The notes beneath the pieces are model-generated. The model was not told the DNA's origin. It did not search any database and saw only the letters and a list, made by a program, of their open reading frames with translations. This document shows positions 1 through 11,499 of a stretch of DNA of 64,000 bases, piece by piece (within the stretch, counting starts at the first letter, position 1; every line of letters starts with the position of its first letter). The translations under genes were made by a program, and so were the position numbers. The stretch lies in the NCBI GenBank assembly GCA_028829895.1, contig CM054182.1:20475501-20539500 (forward strand), read 5' to 3'. This DNA comes from Sinotaia quadrata (taxonomy: Eukaryota; Mollusca; Gastropoda; Architaenioglossa; Viviparidae).

Positions 1-288
1 CCAAAGATTAGTGCTATTATTCTATGATACACTGACAGATAAATCAGTAAATGTACACAAGCTGGTAACGTTATCTCCCCCTTTATTTATTAGTTATAAT
101 TATGATTTATTCCTCCATACCAGCTACATTCGACGATAATTACAACAAATTTTGTAACATAGGTGAAGATAACAAATACAATTTAATAACAATAAATGTG
201 GTAAAAAGACATCAATTCGATCACGGAAAATTTGAGAGTTTGTCTACCCCGCCCTGCCCGATTATTTGTATAGTGTTTGTTAGGTTTA

Positions 289-1045
289 TTAAGTCGAAGT
301 ATAGATTATCAAGTCATAGTGTAAGTGTATCAAGTCATATTATATATGTATCAAGTCATATAGGTACAACAAGTCATGATGTAGGTATATCAAATTATAG
401 TGTAGGTGTATCATGTCAGAGCATAGGTGTACAAAGTCATATTATAGGTTATCAAGTCATAGTATATTTGCATCAAGTCATACTATAGGATATCAAGTCA
501 AAGTATACGCTATCAAGTCATAATATAGGAGCATCAAGTCATACTATAGGTATATCAAGTCAAAGTATAGGTGTATAAATTCATTATATAGGCGTTTCAA
601 GTCGCAGTTTAGGTTATCAAGTCGAAGGTTAGTTGTATCAAGTCTTAATATGAATGTACCAAATCATAATTTAGGTTATGAAGTCAAAGTGTAGGTGTGT
701 TGTCACAGTTTAGGTTATCAAGACGCAGAATAAATGTATTAAGTCATAGTGTGCGAGTATCAAGTCATAGTGTAGGTGTATCAAGTCATATTGTAAATGT
801 ATCAAGTCATAGTGTAGGTGTATCAAGTCACAGTGTCGGTGTATCAAATCACAGTCTAGATCATGAAGTTACATTGAAAGTGAATCAAGACATAATTACG
901 TTATCAAATCATAGTACAGATGTATCAGGTCATAATTAGGCTATAAAGTCATAGTGTAAGTGAATAAAGTCATAACTAGGTCAACGGGTTATAGTTTAGG
1001 TGTATCAAATCATAACTGTGGGTGCCTCAAGTCACAGTGTTAGTG
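289..1045. repeat. degenerate 21-bp minisatellite
   Basis: About 35 imperfect copies of a 21-bp unit built on 'atcaagtcatagtgtaggtgt'. Copies are most regular at 740-850 and drift at both ends. Open frames across it come from a period divisible by three and lack coding character. The first 288 bases of the window are AT-rich with nothing recognisable. Confidence 0.9.
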
Positions 1046-1127
1046 TATATTCAAAGTACTTGCAATTCTATACTCTTGCTGAATAACTGCAAAGCAATGC
1101 ATAACATAACCTCTATCTTTCTCTGTA

Positions 1128-1147
1128 TGTGTATATATGTATATATG

Positions 1148-1239
<92 letters not shown>

Positions 1240-1262
1240 GGTGAGTGTGTGAGTGTGTGTGA
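1128..1262. repeat. (TA)n/(GT)n microsatellite
   Basis: A short TATATG/TA run passes into an almost pure GT run of about 75 bases, then a decayed GTGTGA tail. Translations such as poly-Cys/Val or poly-Thr/His are artefacts. Confidence 0.95.
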
Positions 1263-1440
1263 AAGATAGAGAGAACATATGTGTCAGTATCTCTAAACTT
1301 TGTGAAAGAAAAATCAGCTGCTGAAAACATGAGGATGGACACGCTGCACCCTTATTAAAAACAGCAATGTGAAGCCAGTCAATAAGGATCTATTTGCATG
1401 GGGAAAGGGGGGAATGTAACATCATATGGCGAGTCATTTA

Positions 1441-1622
1441 AATGGATTTGTTTGACTGTCGATAACACACGAAGTGACGAGCTACAGCACATGGGCAGCC
1501 ATCTGCGTGAATTTATCTGACTGTCGATAACACAGGAAGTGACGAGCTACAGCACATGGGCAGCCGTCTGGGTGAATGTGTTTGACCGTTGATAACACAG
1601 GAACTGATGAGCTACATAAGGC
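1441..1622. repeat. 65-bp tandem repeat, about 2.7 copies
   Basis: The block around 'gactgtcgataacaca' recurs at 1454, 1519 and 1584, an exact 65-bp spacing, followed each time by 'gacgagctacagcac' or a variant. The third copy is truncated. Confidence 0.9.
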
Positions 1623-1783
1623 CAAGACAGAAGACAGACAGACGATGCCTTTCATCACACCCAAAAATGAAGAAGCAGACAGATGGTTTGAAAGCATAAA
1701 AGCCCGCTGCATGAAAATTCTACGCCCGGAAATCCAACCCATTTCCCCCCCATCTTTAACTTTAAAAAAAATCATGGGGAGGA

Positions 1784-2017
1784 CTATTGCTTTGCAAACA
1801 GCTTTTTCTGCATAAGTGCCATGGTAGTGGCCACAAATCTACAGCTCTTCCGCCAACGTTCCCTTGCCAGTCTATAGTAAAAGACTGAATTCAACACAGA
1901 GAAAACCGTTAAAGATACACTAACATTCTGTGGCAACCTGATCCACTCTAGCGATACATACAACACAATATGTAATTTGAAAGATCCCCACCATGACATC
2001 AATCCAACCCTGTCTCA
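1784..2017 (-). other. ORF with membrane-protein character, possible 7TM remnant
   Basis: An open minus-strand stretch of about 77 codons without a convincing ATG start. It encodes two hydrophobic segments and then a basic tail (…FSVLNSVFYYRLARERWRK…). The ending loosely recalls the last transmembrane helix and helix 8 of rhodopsin-class receptors, but the NPxxY motif is not intact. It could be a receptor exon, a decayed copy, or chance. No neighbouring exon was identified. Confidence 0.15.
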
Positions 2018-2518
2018 AAGGATTTCCTTTAATACGGTCCAAAAGAAATGTGCTATTAAGTTAAGTGAACTGGATCCAATTCCTATATCACTGCTCTTCG
2101 AGTGTTTAGATGCCGCACTGCTTGGCCTGTCTGACGTCATAAAAATGATTTTTCACCGCTTAATAAGCTGCCTTGCCTGTAATCTTTCATTTATATCACA
2201 AGTCTTAGTAATGTCCGTCTGCCCCAAATGGCATCTCATTGTAATTTACGACATTTATGAATTCCACGTCATAGATTAAGACGTTTTGGGGTCATCCTCA
2301 GTAGACTAGCACGTCACTTAAATGGCTTATGGCTTTTCAGTAATAGAAGCAAAAGTACAGTACCTTTATTGCTATTTGTTATTGCTCTTCTTGTTGTTGT
2401 ATTTGCTGCTGCTGTTGATGACGATACGTAATATATTATAAATGTACAACATTTAGCAGGCATGAGGAATTTTGTGCTTCTGAAGGTCGTACAATCGAAT
2501 CGAGAGTATTCGATTGTC

Positions 2519-2617
2519 GTATTCACTCATAGTGTAATGTCGTACTCACTCATAGTGTAATGCCGTACTCACTCATAGTGTAATGTCGTACTCACTCATA
2601 GTGTAATGTCGTACTCA
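2519..2617. repeat. 23-bp tandem repeat, about 4 copies
   Basis: The unit 'cgtactcactcatagtgtaatgt' repeats nearly perfectly. The array fades into related 'cgtactc' words up to about 2,715. Confidence 0.9.
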
Positions 2618-2639
2618 GCTCTGATTATCGTACTCGTAT

Positions 2640-4060
2640 AATGTTGTCGTAATTTTTAAACTCGCACTATCACAGATGTCTCCTGCTGTCGTAGTCATTC
2701 CGAACTTTAGTACTCAAATCGTAATAAACGACTCGTCTGGTTACTATACAATAGAGTCCTGCAAATTAGTTCGTATTGCTAAACTCATTTAGCACAATAG
2801 TGCTTAATTAGACTATTTAAATTATTCACTTTTAGGAATTTAGTACAATAACCATTTCTAAGAATTTGATTTTTTATATTTATATAACTGTTAGCGCTTA
2901 CTGAGAAGCAGAAAATCAGTACATTAAATGTATAACTACTTCGATTGATACAGTGACTGCAAATTATAAATGTCTAACTTTAGATTTACTTACTGGCAAT
3001 AAACTCAATAACTGGCGCATATTAGATTTACACAGTAACGATAAACTATGCGATTGTAATAAATCAGATTTACAGTTCCGGTAACCGTTGACCCTTCCCA
3101 AAGCAAGATAATGATGGCGGAGTGTGTGATGGCAACTGCGGTCGCGTACGTGGTCGGTTTTTTTTGTACGTATGTGTAGGCAAGCGTGCATAATGAACCC
3201 AGGCCCGTTAGGCTCCGGGAAAGTGGGGTCATTAAATGCATATTTTAGTGATTGCTACCGCACTTACCTCGTAAAACATTTTCAGTTCCGCCAATGTTGA
3301 CTTGCTCAATCAATTTCTTGTTTAGCTGAAATCATAAAAAGAACAAATTATCAATCAACATCATTCAGTCAGAAAAGCAGAGAAATGAAAGGTCAAACAA
3401 AGCCAATGATTTCTCAGAAAGAAAACACTTCACGCTTTCTAGACCACACACAAATGCTGTAGGATAAAGGGGCAGGAGGAGAGCGGGAGGGGGGGGGATG
3501 CCGGTTATAATCGTATTCCTTCTTAACAGTCACTCATCCATCTATCCATTTATATGTCTATGTGTTTATCCAAGCAGCCACCCAACCATCTACAATCTGT
3601 CCATCCCTTTCCTTACATGAACTTGAACTGTATCTAACTAATAACGAAAGTGATGGACTGCTATATAGTAATGAGTAATGCATATTTGACACTGAATGTT
3701 TGCAAGGTAAAGGCAAGAACAAACAGTAAATAAGTGACTGTTTCGCACTTTATATGAAATAATTTGTAACCAAAGTAACATCGTTAGGAAATAACTTGAT
3801 GCAGTGTACCTGTTGCAAACTAGTTTTGTAACATTTGTAATATACCCGTGAAAAGATATGAATGGTCTCCACTATCACAACAAATACTTAAGTTATTAGT
3901 TTTCATTTCATTTTAAAAAGAATATATGTTTAAATAGCTAATAAAATATATGTGCATATATAAATACACACATAAGTTCATGTACACATACTTGTGCATA
4001 AGTATGTACCCACATAATCAAGTCAGTTTGTGTTGACCCTCTTAAGATACTATACACAAA
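2640..4060. other. no gene seen
   Basis: AT-rich single-copy-looking DNA. It contains a purine/G run at 3,470-3,500 and pyrimidine-rich 'catccatccatc'-type words at 3,530-3,610. Short ORFs on the minus strand (2,964-3,241) show no recognisable product. Confidence 0.5.
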
Positions 4061-4061
4061 T

Positions 4062-4106
4062 AATTAGATAGATAGATAGATAGATAAAGTAGGTAGGTAG
4101 GTAAGC

Positions 4107-4157
<51 letters not shown>

Positions 4158-4262
4158 CAGATAGATGGTGGATGAATTTGGGTGAGTGGGCGGACGGATG
4201 GACGGACGGACAGACAGAAATAGAGACAGACAAACAGACAGATAGATAGACTAATAGATAGA
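4062..4262. repeat. (GATA)n with GGTA/GGAC variants
   Basis: The tetranucleotide array is most regular at 4,108-4,160, interrupted by about 25 unique bases, then continues as GGAC/GACA/GATA variants. Minus-strand poly-(Ser-Ile-Tyr-Leu) ORFs over it are artefacts. Confidence 0.92.
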
Positions 4263-4617
4263 TAAATGCAGGTGAATAGGTGTGTATGCATATAAGTACG
4301 CAGATAGAAAGGTAGGCAAATGAATCAATCGTTCGGCTGATTGTTAACGGTCTCTTAGCAATCACCACTTTCAGCAATTCAAATTGTCTCTATGAGGGCG
4401 TATTAAGCTAGGCCAATCACCTATTACTTGCTTAAACTAATTACCTATCACTATTGATCAGCTGTAAATTTGCTTTCTTATAGTAATTTACTTATTAGAA
4501 GAAATAATAGCAGAATCAATCAGGTGAGGTAAACTGATCAACCTATTCAGAGAGAGAGTATGTGTGTGCGAGCGAGCGTCGTGAATACAGACAGTTAATT
4601 AGTAAATCATTCATACA

Positions 4618-4750
4618 TATATCAGATAGATATATAGATACATAGATAGACAGACAGACAGGGAGACAGGCAATAGATATATAGATAGATTGACAGATAG
4701 GTAGACAGACAGACTGACAGACAGACAGATAGATAGATAGATAAATAGAG
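4618..4750. repeat. (GATA)/(GACA) microsatellite, left of an LTR-like repeat
   Basis: Imperfect GATA and GACA tetranucleotides, ending about 25 bp before the LTR-like repeat that starts near 4,774. A second GATA array abuts the other end of that repeat at 6,413. Confidence 0.9.
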
Positions 4751-4773
4751 AGATAAAGATAGAAAGATGACAG

Positions 4774-6414
4774 TGTGATTCCAACGCCACATTAGTTAAT
4801 GGTTATGATTATTAATAATTAATGGTCCATAACTAATTACAAGTGATGAGAATCTTAATTTATGTTATTATTAATTCTCCAGAACAACACCACTCGTGGA
4901 TTACTTGGCGGATGTGCGGGAGAGATAAACGTTTTCTCTTTTCCACTAAATTAGACTAACATTTACCTTTACACACTATTTCTGTATGTGGAAAAATTTC
5001 TTACCAAAGGAGAAGATAAATCCGTTTTAATCTTTAATTAGTGAGCCCACATCCACCCAATTTTTTGGTCCAACATAAGGTTATCAAAATGTGTAAAAAG
5101 TTCAATAAATTTATTATATCAATAATCAAATATACAACATGTTATACATATAACAAATACTTGACATCAATATTTCCAAGAAACCAAGTTCGAATAATTT
5201 TTGTATCTATACTGTCTCATATCCTAACACACAATTCAATAAATTAGTGTCAATACAAATCACAGGATAGTTCTTATCAGAGAACAGAAATGGAGTTATT
5301 AGAGATAAGCAATAATAGTTTGTGCATGACCTGATTTAGGCCCTGTCTCAATAGTCTTTCATGTGCTTTTGTAATAAAGTCACAAGATTATTGTTCAATT
5401 ATAACTATCAATTCCACGTGAACCACTCATGCTGCAGATCACTGATTTGCTGTTATTCTTTTGAGGCTACCTGGTTGCCCCCCTTGTCCATACCAGCTCC
5501 CTCAAGCAGAACAACAATTGTAGCAATTTCCAGAAACTTCTTTGTACCAGAAATTGCTCGATGTAGTCAGCAAACCTTGCCACCATACATCAATGGAGTA
5601 CAGTGTATTCCTTACACTTATACATACTGCTACAGACATCTCTCGCGTCTACTACGGTCGTAGCAGTCTTTAAGTGAATCAGGAGATTCCAATAAAACAA
5701 GGAAAGGTTGCTTTTTCCTTGTAAAAATATAATGAAGGAACAAATGCTAAGTTTCCAGTTTTATTCCTTTTTAACTCCGTTCTTTTTTTTTTAATTCAAG
5801 TCTCAACTTACAGTTTCCTGCAACAGTATTTATTAGTTCGATACTAGCATACAGCATAATGAATACAGCGTAATAGTTATGAACAGGTTCACTAAGAACA
5901 ATGTCAAGTGTTTAGCATACCATACATAAGCATCATAGTTCACAATTTGTGGAAATAATAGTCTACTCACATAATACATCTCTAAATAAAATTCAAATAA
6001 GACACTTCAATAGCAAAAAGGCACGAACTACTTCCAAGTCCATACTCTCTCAATCTGTCAATTAACTCGCCATTAAGATAAGGCCGCCTTTCATGACTGG
6101 ACTTCTTGCCACACCAAATTCAAGTGATTAGACAACAGAATTCTCTACAGAATGTATACTTTTGACCTCAGCCCATTACCTTGTCTCGTTCTTGTAAATC
6201 TTAACCATTGGATAATAAAAATTACTCATCCAGTTGGAACTGGTTTGCATTGCTTCAGCAATTTTCTAACTTTTTCTAAACTCGAGTTGCTTACCTCCAA
6301 CTCTGAAACAAAAGTACTATCATAAGGAGCTCAAGTTCGGGTCACTTCGACAATTTAATAACTTATATAACAATTAAGTCTAGAAATAGGGATAGGCAAA
6401 TTTACTTTGCAATA
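4774..6414 (-). mobile_element. solo LTR-like repeat, copy A
   Basis: About 1.64 kb, recognised by homology to four other places in the window. Its left part (from 'ttaatggttatgatt' at 4,797) matches 40,220-40,490 and 43,637-44,735 in the same orientation and 51,210 downwards in reverse. Its right part (6,000-6,414) matches the reverse complements of 44,960-45,350 and 49,643-50,000. The edges read approximately TG…CA. The coding remnant associated with this family runs on the minus strand, so the sense of this copy is taken as minus. No internal coding region or clear target duplication is visible, so a solo LTR is the simplest reading. ORFs inside are not genes. Confidence 0.65.
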
Positions 6415-6494
6415 GATAGATAGATAGATAGATGGATGGATGGATGGATAGATAGATAGACAGAGAGACAGACAGACAGATAGATAGATAGAGG

Positions 6495-6576
<82 letters not shown>

Positions 6577-6582
6577 CATAGC
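6413..6582. repeat. (GATA)n microsatellite
   Basis: Starts at the right edge of LTR-like copy A with GATA/GGAT/GACA variants and becomes pure GATA for about 85 bases. All three minus-strand frames stay open as a consequence. Confidence 0.95.
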
Positions 6583-7375
6583 ATATCGAAAGACAACATA
6601 CCCTAATTTGATTAATTATGTTTGTATGTGAATGTACTTGCAGCAACGATGGCTAATATACTTTTCTAACAGTCGACTTTGTTCTAACGATGCCATTCAA
6701 ATGCGCATATAGATCTACATGGTCAAAGCTGAATATCTGAAAATTCGTGGTGATGGCAGAACAGAAAATATCTCTAGGACATTTATAAAATTTTAAAGAA
6801 AATTAAACAAGCCGCATGATGAGATTCAACATAAAAGCAAAATAAACATACACTGATCAGGAAAGACAACAAATTAAAAATTATAAATATGAAAGGCTTA
6901 CATCGACAGGAAGGGGAATGCAAACAGTTTTGATTTGATGAAAATATCGCATAATTACATTTATTACCTGAAGTAATAAGAGAAAAACGTCTCGCTAAAC
7001 TGCAGTGGTTTCTTTTATTCGCTCTCAAATTAACAGAGAATTTCCCTGGCTAAACAAACTCTTCAAATTAAGAGAGAACGGAGATCACACTTAAGAACAA
7101 CAAAACGCTGGTAAGCCCTTAGAAGCCCAAAGAAATTGAGGGTTCATAGGAGAGTGACTCAAGAGGGGATCAGAGTTTTAAAGGCTTCCGGCAAATATTC
7201 GAATTGTATCGGCTGGTACTCTCAATTAGGGCGAAGTTATTTCCTGTGACTTGAGCAGCTTAAGGGTAAAGAGCCCCGACTTTTTCGATCTTGATGACGG
7301 GTAGTTGGCGCTCATCAGGAAATTAGTTAGCGCGTTGAGCTGAGTGTGATGTGGGATGCTAGCATACTTTTGTCT
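6583..7375. other. no gene seen
   Basis: AT-rich DNA with one minus-strand ORF of about 80 codons (6,783-7,028) that has no recognisable domain. Nothing else supported. Confidence 0.45.
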
Positions 7376-7379
7376 CTCA

Positions 7380-7590
7380 TAACTACTTTATAAACAGATT
7401 TACGGAGAGACAGATAAACAAACGAGATCAAAACTAAACAAATGTGATATGTTGTTTTATAAACAGGTTTACGGAGAGACAGATAAACAAACGAGATCAA
7501 AACTAAACAAATGTGATATGTTGTTTTATAAACAGGTTTACGGAGAGACAGATAAACAAACGAGATCAAAACTAAACAAATGTGATATGA
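7380..7590. repeat. 69-bp tandem repeat, 3 copies
   Basis: 'acggagagacagataaacaaa' occurs at 7,402, 7,471 and 7,540, an exact 69-bp period with near identity. Because 69 is divisible by three, frames on both strands remain open. Confidence 0.93.
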
Positions 7591-7746
7591 TGTATATACA
7601 CTGGCTAACGCTGGCTATCATGTTAGAATATAGGCCATGTTAAAAAGGATATCACTGTAAATAAAATAATACGGATAAGCCAGAGAAATACATTTGTATG
7701 AAATCTAATTATTTATGTCGAGTACACATGTATGTATGTATGAATG

Positions 7747-7995
7747 ATCCTAGGTAAGTACGCACTTATGTACACTGATCCACAGGTGATTTGTTTTAGA
7801 GTAGAACAGATAATCAAAAGATATAAATTGCTAATGACATCCATTTATGTGATTTATGTAAAACAAGATAAATAAGTATATTGCATTTCTCATGTGAAGA
7901 GTCTGAGACTAGATTAGCTAATAATAAGCTTTACGTTCTAATGGCATCAGTCCTAGGTAAGTACGCACATATGTACACTGATCCACAGGTGATCA
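7747..7995. repeat. 44-bp block repeated 200 bp apart
   Basis: The block beginning 'tcctaggtaagtacgcac' and ending 'gatccacaggtgat' is present at about 7,749-7,792 and 7,949-7,992 with one mismatch, separated by unrelated sequence. It is a spaced direct duplication rather than a tandem array. Confidence 0.8.
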
Positions 7996-8139
7996 ATGAG
8001 CATAAACACATATCACTGGTATATACATATTGGATCAAAACTAAAAGTGAAAGCATATGCCTAATTTAAATATACAAATATATAATATACCACACAATTA
8101 CAGTAAGCCGAAAATTGCAACAATGAAAATGCGAAAAGA

Positions 8140-8962
8140 TAGGACAAAATTAGTCAAAGAATATAAGTTCACAGGTAGAAATATAACATCACATATATAA
8201 GTGAATGGATTACAACAAAATTAGTCAAAGAATGTCAGTTCACAGGTAGAACTATACCTGGCATGTACACAAGTGAATGGATAAAAGAATTAAGTTCACA
8301 TATAGAACTATACCAGTCATATATACAAGTAAATGAATACAAAACAATTATTCAAAGAATTATGTCTAAATGTAGAACTATACCAGTCATATATACAAGT
8401 AAATGAATACAAAACAATTATTCAAAGAATTATGTCTAAATGTAGAACTATACCAGTCATATATACAAGTGAATGAATACAAAACAATTATTCAAAGAAT
8501 TATGTCTAAATGTAGAACTATACCAGTCATATATACAAGTAAATGAATACAAAACAATTATTCAAAGAATTATGTCTAAATGTAGAACTATACCAGTCAT
8601 ATATAAAGTAAATGAATACAAAACAATTATTCAAAGAATTATGTCTAAATGTAGAACTATACCAGTCATATATACAAGTGAATGAATACAAAACAATTAT
8701 TCAAAGAATTATGTCTAAATGTAGAACTATACCAGTCATATATACAAGTGAATGAATACAAAACAATTATTCAAAGAATTATGTATAAATGTAGAACTAT
8801 ACCCGTCATATATAAAGTAAATGAATACAAAACAATTATTCAAAGAATTATGTCTAAATGTAGAACTATACCAGTCATATATACAAGTGAATGAATACAA
8901 AACAATTATTCAAAGAATTATGTCTAAATGTAGAACTATACCAGTCATATATACAAGTGGAT
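8140..8962. repeat. 70-bp satellite with three-unit higher order
   Basis: Diverged units at 8,140-8,330 lead into nine near-identical units, with 'aaaacaattattcaaagaa' at 8,350 and then every 70 bp (69 bp twice). The 2-bp-class deletion variant 'tataaagta' occurs in units starting near 8,605 and 8,814, 209 bp apart, so three units form a higher-order repeat. Two identical-looking 70-codon ORFs (8,473-8,685 and 8,682-8,894) are a consequence of this. Confidence 0.93.
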
Positions 8963-9430
8963 GAAAAAACTCAACAAGGCAAAATTGCAAGTTAATGGTT
9001 CGAACTAAAAGTGACAAAATACAAGGGGTAGAACTAAACCAGTTAAAGATACAAGTAAAGGGACAGAACTTAGTAAATCAAAAATACAAATCAAGCATAC
9101 AATATAACAGTACAATATAATCAAAGATAACACTTAACGGGTAAGCTAAACGGTAGACTAAACAGATCAAAGATGCAACTTAATGGGTATATACACACAA
9201 CAAAGACACAATTGAACTTGTAGACTTAAAAATCATATATACAACTTAATAGGTAGCCTAAACAGACCAAACACACAACTTCACAAGTAGACTAAACAAA
9301 TAAAACATACAAGTGAACGGATATACTAAAGATATAAAACATACAACTTAATGATATAGCCAAACGGGTCGGACAAACAGTCTGAAGTTTACCACTAGTC
9401 AAAGATATAATTAACCGGTAGCGCTATATT
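8963..9430. repeat. degenerate minisatellite tail
   Basis: Loose recurrences of 'aacttaatgggtagactaaacagatcaaagatacaa' at 35-50 bp spacing. Probably an old, decayed array continuous with the 70-bp satellite. Confidence 0.55.
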
Positions 9431-9574
9431 ACAAAATAAACCCGTTTTCTAAAATTATCACATTATATATTACAAGAATCTATTATGAATGATTTTTAAA
9501 ATAATGCTAAATGCGTTTATATATGCTATGAATAACTACTAATGCAAGTTTTCCTATGTAGCATTCAACTTATT

Positions 9575-9735
9575 CCGAGAACAGTGTGGGTTCTATTATT
9601 CTGAACAGTTTTAAAATTATTCCTTTAAACGAAGGAGTGGATTCTAATATTCTGAATATCACTGACAAATTCCTATAACACCTTGTAGGTTCTATTATTC
9701 TGACAGCACTGAACGTATTCCTGAAAACACCATTT
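9575..9735. repeat. degenerate repeat with 'ggttctattattctga' core
   Basis: Three copies of the core at about 9,590, 9,648 and 9,688, with related flanks ('attccta', 'gaacag'). Confidence 0.6.
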
Positions 9736-10600
9736 ATCTTGGTTCCCGTTCAAAAGGATACTGACATTGTGTTTGGGGCATGTTAAACTCAAAGCGAAAG
9801 CCATTTATAGCACTACGATCCCCCCTGTACTCTCCCACTCTATGTGAATGTTAGAATTTCAGGACGGATTTTCTGTGTGATTTATGAGAATCACAAGCAG
9901 TAGTTTGGTGATTAGTTGGTCGGTTGGTAGTACCAGCAGTAACGTACACAACCACGCCCACCAGTACACAAAGGGAAGTCACTCGGCAGAGAGATCAGCT
10001 AAAAATTGATTGCCGATGCCGGATGATTATTTCCATCAATTAGTAGGCCTAGTCACGTGACCAGGGCATGGCAATCAGTCAGTCCTTGCGTAAAGGTCCT
10101 ATAATCAATAACTAGCACACTAATAAACCATTAGTTCTGAGGGAATGCGAAGATTTCATGTAAGTGACATTAACACTGGAACCCAAGTTTGACGAATGAC
10201 CAGCTCCGACTACCCTGGCAAAACAGGTAGATTTTAAAAAAATCGTAGGCAGTGTACATAAATCACTTAATGAACGTACTAATGATTTTTCCTTTATCAG
10301 ATTGTATACACCTCCTCACGTAAAAAAAATAAAATAACACAATTTTCTAGTTATAAAATTACGGGTGGCGGAGAGGGAGTGTCAATATGTCACTGAAAAT
10401 AAAGTAAGTCTGGAATGTACAAGCACACGGTGAGAATGAAGTTTTAACTACACAGGTATTTAGTAACTGTAACTTATATACGTGCAGAGATGACAGGACT
10501 GAGATTCTGCGTTTGACACATATCTTTCTGGACTTTGTGTTATATTTACCAACCAGGCCTGCTCCGATCAGTGAGGAAACTGGTGTGTTACTACAACCAG
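9736..10600. other. no gene seen
   Basis: Mixed-composition DNA. It has a perfect CACGTG E-box palindrome inside 'gtcacgtgac' at about 10,053-10,062, but no convincing ORF or promoter architecture. Confidence 0.45.
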
Positions 10601-11245
10601 TGTTTACTAGCTTGATGCTCGATGTTTACTAATTACACATTTACTAGCTTGGTGATACATGTTTACTAGTTTGGTGCTTTCGATGTTTACTAGCTTGATG
10701 CTCGATGTTGACTAGCTTGATGCGCGATGTTTACTAGCTTGGTGATACATGTTTACTAGTTTGGTGCTCTCGATGTTTACTAGCTTGGTGATACATGTTT
10801 ACTAGTTTGGTGCTTTCGATGTTTACTAGCTTGGTGCTCGATGTTTACTAGCTTGGTGATACATGTTTACTAGTTTGGTGCTCGATTTTTACTAGCTTGG
10901 TGATACATGTTTACTAGTTTGGTGCTTTCGATGTTTACTAGCTTGGTGCTCGATGTTTACTAGCTTGGTGCTCGATGTTTACTAGCTTGGTTTGGTGCTA
11001 CGAGATGATAGCTGTTGCTTGCATGGTTTTAGATGTTTGAAATCTTAGTGTTAGCTAGAATGGTGTTAGTTGTTAGCTAGCTTAGTGCTAGTTTACAGCT
11101 AGCCTGTTAGTTGTTAGCTAGTTTAGTGTTAGTTGTCAGCTAACGTGGTGATAGGTATTAACTAGCTTGGTGATAATTGTTAGTGCTAGTTGTCAGCTAG
11201 CATGATGTTAGTTGTTAACTAGCTTGTAGCTTGGTGCTAGTTGTT
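10600..11245. repeat. 21-24-bp minisatellite, variant-rich
   Basis: Core 'gatgtttactagcttggtgctc' alternating with 'gatacatgtttactagtttggtg' at 10,600-11,000. It then decays into a 'gttagctagcttggtgctagtt' version to 11,245. The first part shows mixed higher-order order of three unit types. Confidence 0.9.
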
Positions 11246-11369
11246 AGCAAACTTGGTCCTAGAGGGTGCCTGCCCGATACAAGACTCCAATCTGACAGAA
11301 GTCTTGCATTTCTGTTATGCAGGTGACAGGCAGTGTGTACACAAAAATGGTGTGATTATTCAATTGTAT

Positions 11370-11490
11370 CCTTGTGCTGCGTACTTTTTCCCGATATGCG
11401 ACAATTACGTCATTCAGTTATATCTTCTCTTTGTGCAGTGTACTTTTTCCCGATATGCAACAATTATGTCATTCAGTCTGCAATACCTTA
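11370..11490. repeat. 59-bp tandem duplication
   Basis: 'tactttttcccgatatgc' at 11,382 and 11,441 with matching downstream sequence ('acaattacgtcattcagt'). Confidence 0.85.
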
Positions 11491-11499
11491 CGTCATGAT

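Noticed and set aside
2132..2139. Perfect CRE palindromes TGACGTCA (also at 32,209 and 38,154)
   Set aside because: About one occurrence is expected by chance in 64 kb. The three sites have no other promoter features around them.
8473..8894. Two identical 70-codon ORFs
   Set aside because: Created by three 70-bp satellite units totalling about 209-210 bp; no independent coding evidence.
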